A stretch of 7,216 nt of DNA from Methanosarcinales archaeon (GTDB lineage: Archaea; Halobacteriota; Syntropharchaeia; Alkanophagales; Methanospirareceae). The position numbers were made by a program, and so were the translations under genes. Below are positions 6,396 to 7,216 of the stretch, piece after piece. Every line of letters starts with the position of its first letter. The stretch's first letter is position 1. The notes below the pieces were generated by a model. That model was given only the letters and a program-made list of their open reading frames with translations, was not told the DNA's origin and made no database searches. Where the stretch lies: positions 1 through 7,216 of the forward strand of contig JAENXH010000063.1 of the NCBI GenBank assembly GCA_016649585.1. Direction: 5' to 3'.

Positions 6396-7205
6396 ATGAC
6401 AATATGTATCGGAGCAATCTGTGATGAATATAAGGCTGCCGTAGTTGCTTCTGACAAGATGGTGACTGCTTGGTATCCGCCAATCGAGTTTGAACATGAT
6501 ACGCCAAAAATAGAGGAACTTTCAGACGCTTGCGTAGCCCTAACGGCAGGTTCTGCTTTAGCTCATACAGAACTCTTTAGGGAGGTGAAATCTGACCTTG
6601 CTATCATCTCCAAGCCATTGGTTTCATTAATCACCAAGAGCATTAAGGATAGTTTTGTGGAACAAAGAAAAAATAGGGTAGAAGAGATATATCTCAAACC
6701 AAAGGGGATGACTTTGGAGTCATTTTATAAAGAGTATGCAAATTCATTACCTGCTGAGATAGTTATCGGTATAGATAGACAAATAGAAGCGACAGAATAT
6801 GACTTAGAGATTCTAATTGTAGGATTAGATAATGAAGGTGCACATATTCATGGTGTTCGTGATCCAGGTGTTTCCGACTGTTATGATTCATTAGGATATC
6901 ATGCTATTGGGTCTGGTGAACTTCATGCCCTTTCAACATTTATGTTAAACAATTATACGCCTGAAAACTCTCTAAATCATGCAGTATATTTAGTTTATGA
7001 AGCAAAGAGAAATGCAGAAGTATCCCAGGGAGTAGGAAAATCAACGGACATGTGTTTAATAACTAACGAAGGAATTAAATACCTTTCAATGGATGAAATG
7101 ACAAAATTGGGAGAGATTTATGAAAAAAAAACCAAACCAGAGCGTGAAGAAATAAGTCAATTGGTTAAAAATTTGCCTTTTGGGGATGGTGGAAATGGGA
7201 TCTAA
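6396..7205 (+). CDS. Proteasome-like Ntn hydrolase, uncharacterised
   Basis: The 269 residues resemble a beta-type proteasome fold but not a housekeeping 20S subunit. Residue 2 is Thr in MTICIGAICD; removal of Met1 would expose it as the N-terminal nucleophile with no propeptide. Asp20 in VVASDKMVT and Lys38 in TPKIEEL lie where proteasome Asp17 and Lys33 are expected (19 and 37 when counted from the Thr). AIGSGELHA (170-178) and KSTDMCLIT (215-223) match the conserved Ser- and Asp-containing segments near the active site. A Gly-rich end (GDGGNGI) follows a charged helix. An insert-like charged stretch at about 85-120 makes it longer than a mature beta subunit. It is divergent from dnaJ, suggesting a protein quality-control role, but no substrate can be named. 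Its codons are more A/T-rich than those of its neighbours (TTA, ATA, AAT, GAA), a possible sign of transfer. No signal peptide or membrane segment is seen. The fold assignment is fairly secure; peptidase activity is inferred. Confidence 0.8.
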   Translation: MTICIGAICDEYKAAVVASDKMVTAWYPPIEFEHDTPKIEELSDACVALTAGSALAHTELFREVKSDLAIISKPLVSLITKSIKDSFVEQRKNRVEEIYLKPKGMTLESFYKEYANSLPAEIVIGIDRQIEATEYDLEILIVGLDNEGAHIHGVRDPGVSDCYDSLGYHAIGSGELHALSTFMLNNYTPENSLNHAVYLVYEAKRNAEVSQGVGKSTDMCLITNEGIKYLSMDEMTKLGEIYEKKTKPEREEISQLVKNLPFGDGGNGI

Positions 7206-7216
7206 AAGTAAAAAGG

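Overview
The window most likely comes from a euryarchaeon of the methanogen/ANME type, though this is an inference rather than a proof. Each strong gene has an archaeal-style TATA element upstream (3034-3041 before dnaK, 2916-2923 before gyrA, 6338-6344 between dnaJ and the last gene). Purine-rich Shine-Dalgarno sites precede only some genes. DnaK is the short type without the insert seen in proteobacteria, and it carries a GVDPMECVAMGAAIQAG stretch that I associate with euryarchaeal Hsp70s. Bacterial-type gyrase plus DnaK/DnaJ is a known combination in Euryarchaeota. No rRNA, tRNA, CRISPR array or insertion sequence was seen.

Layout: positions 1-365 hold no convincing gene. DNA gyrase subunit A (gyrA) fills 366-2858 on the minus strand. 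A 235-base divergent spacer (2859-3093) carries the promoters of gyrA (minus) and dnaK (plus), and also a startless minus-strand frame that reads as a membrane helix. The Hsp70 chaperone dnaK runs 3094-4938 on the plus strand. A 230-base convergent spacer (4939-5168) follows, with one weak 36-codon open frame. The Hsp40 co-chaperone dnaJ is on the minus strand (5169-6305). A divergent spacer (6306-6395) has a TATA element lying between, and slightly overlapped by, the arms of a perfect 9-bp inverted repeat. The last gene (6396-7205, plus) encodes an uncharacterised proteasome-like Ntn hydrolase.

DnaK and DnaJ act together in protein folding, yet here they are convergent and not in a grpE-dnaK-dnaJ operon; no grpE is present in the window. 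The protease-like gene shares its promoter region and the palindrome with dnaJ, so dnaJ and this predicted peptidase could be co-regulated as a protein quality-control pair. The protease-like gene looks clearly more A/T-rich than its neighbours and may be a later arrival. The two parts most worth follow-up are this gene with its palindromic promoter, and the startless membrane-helix frame in the gyrA-dnaK spacer.
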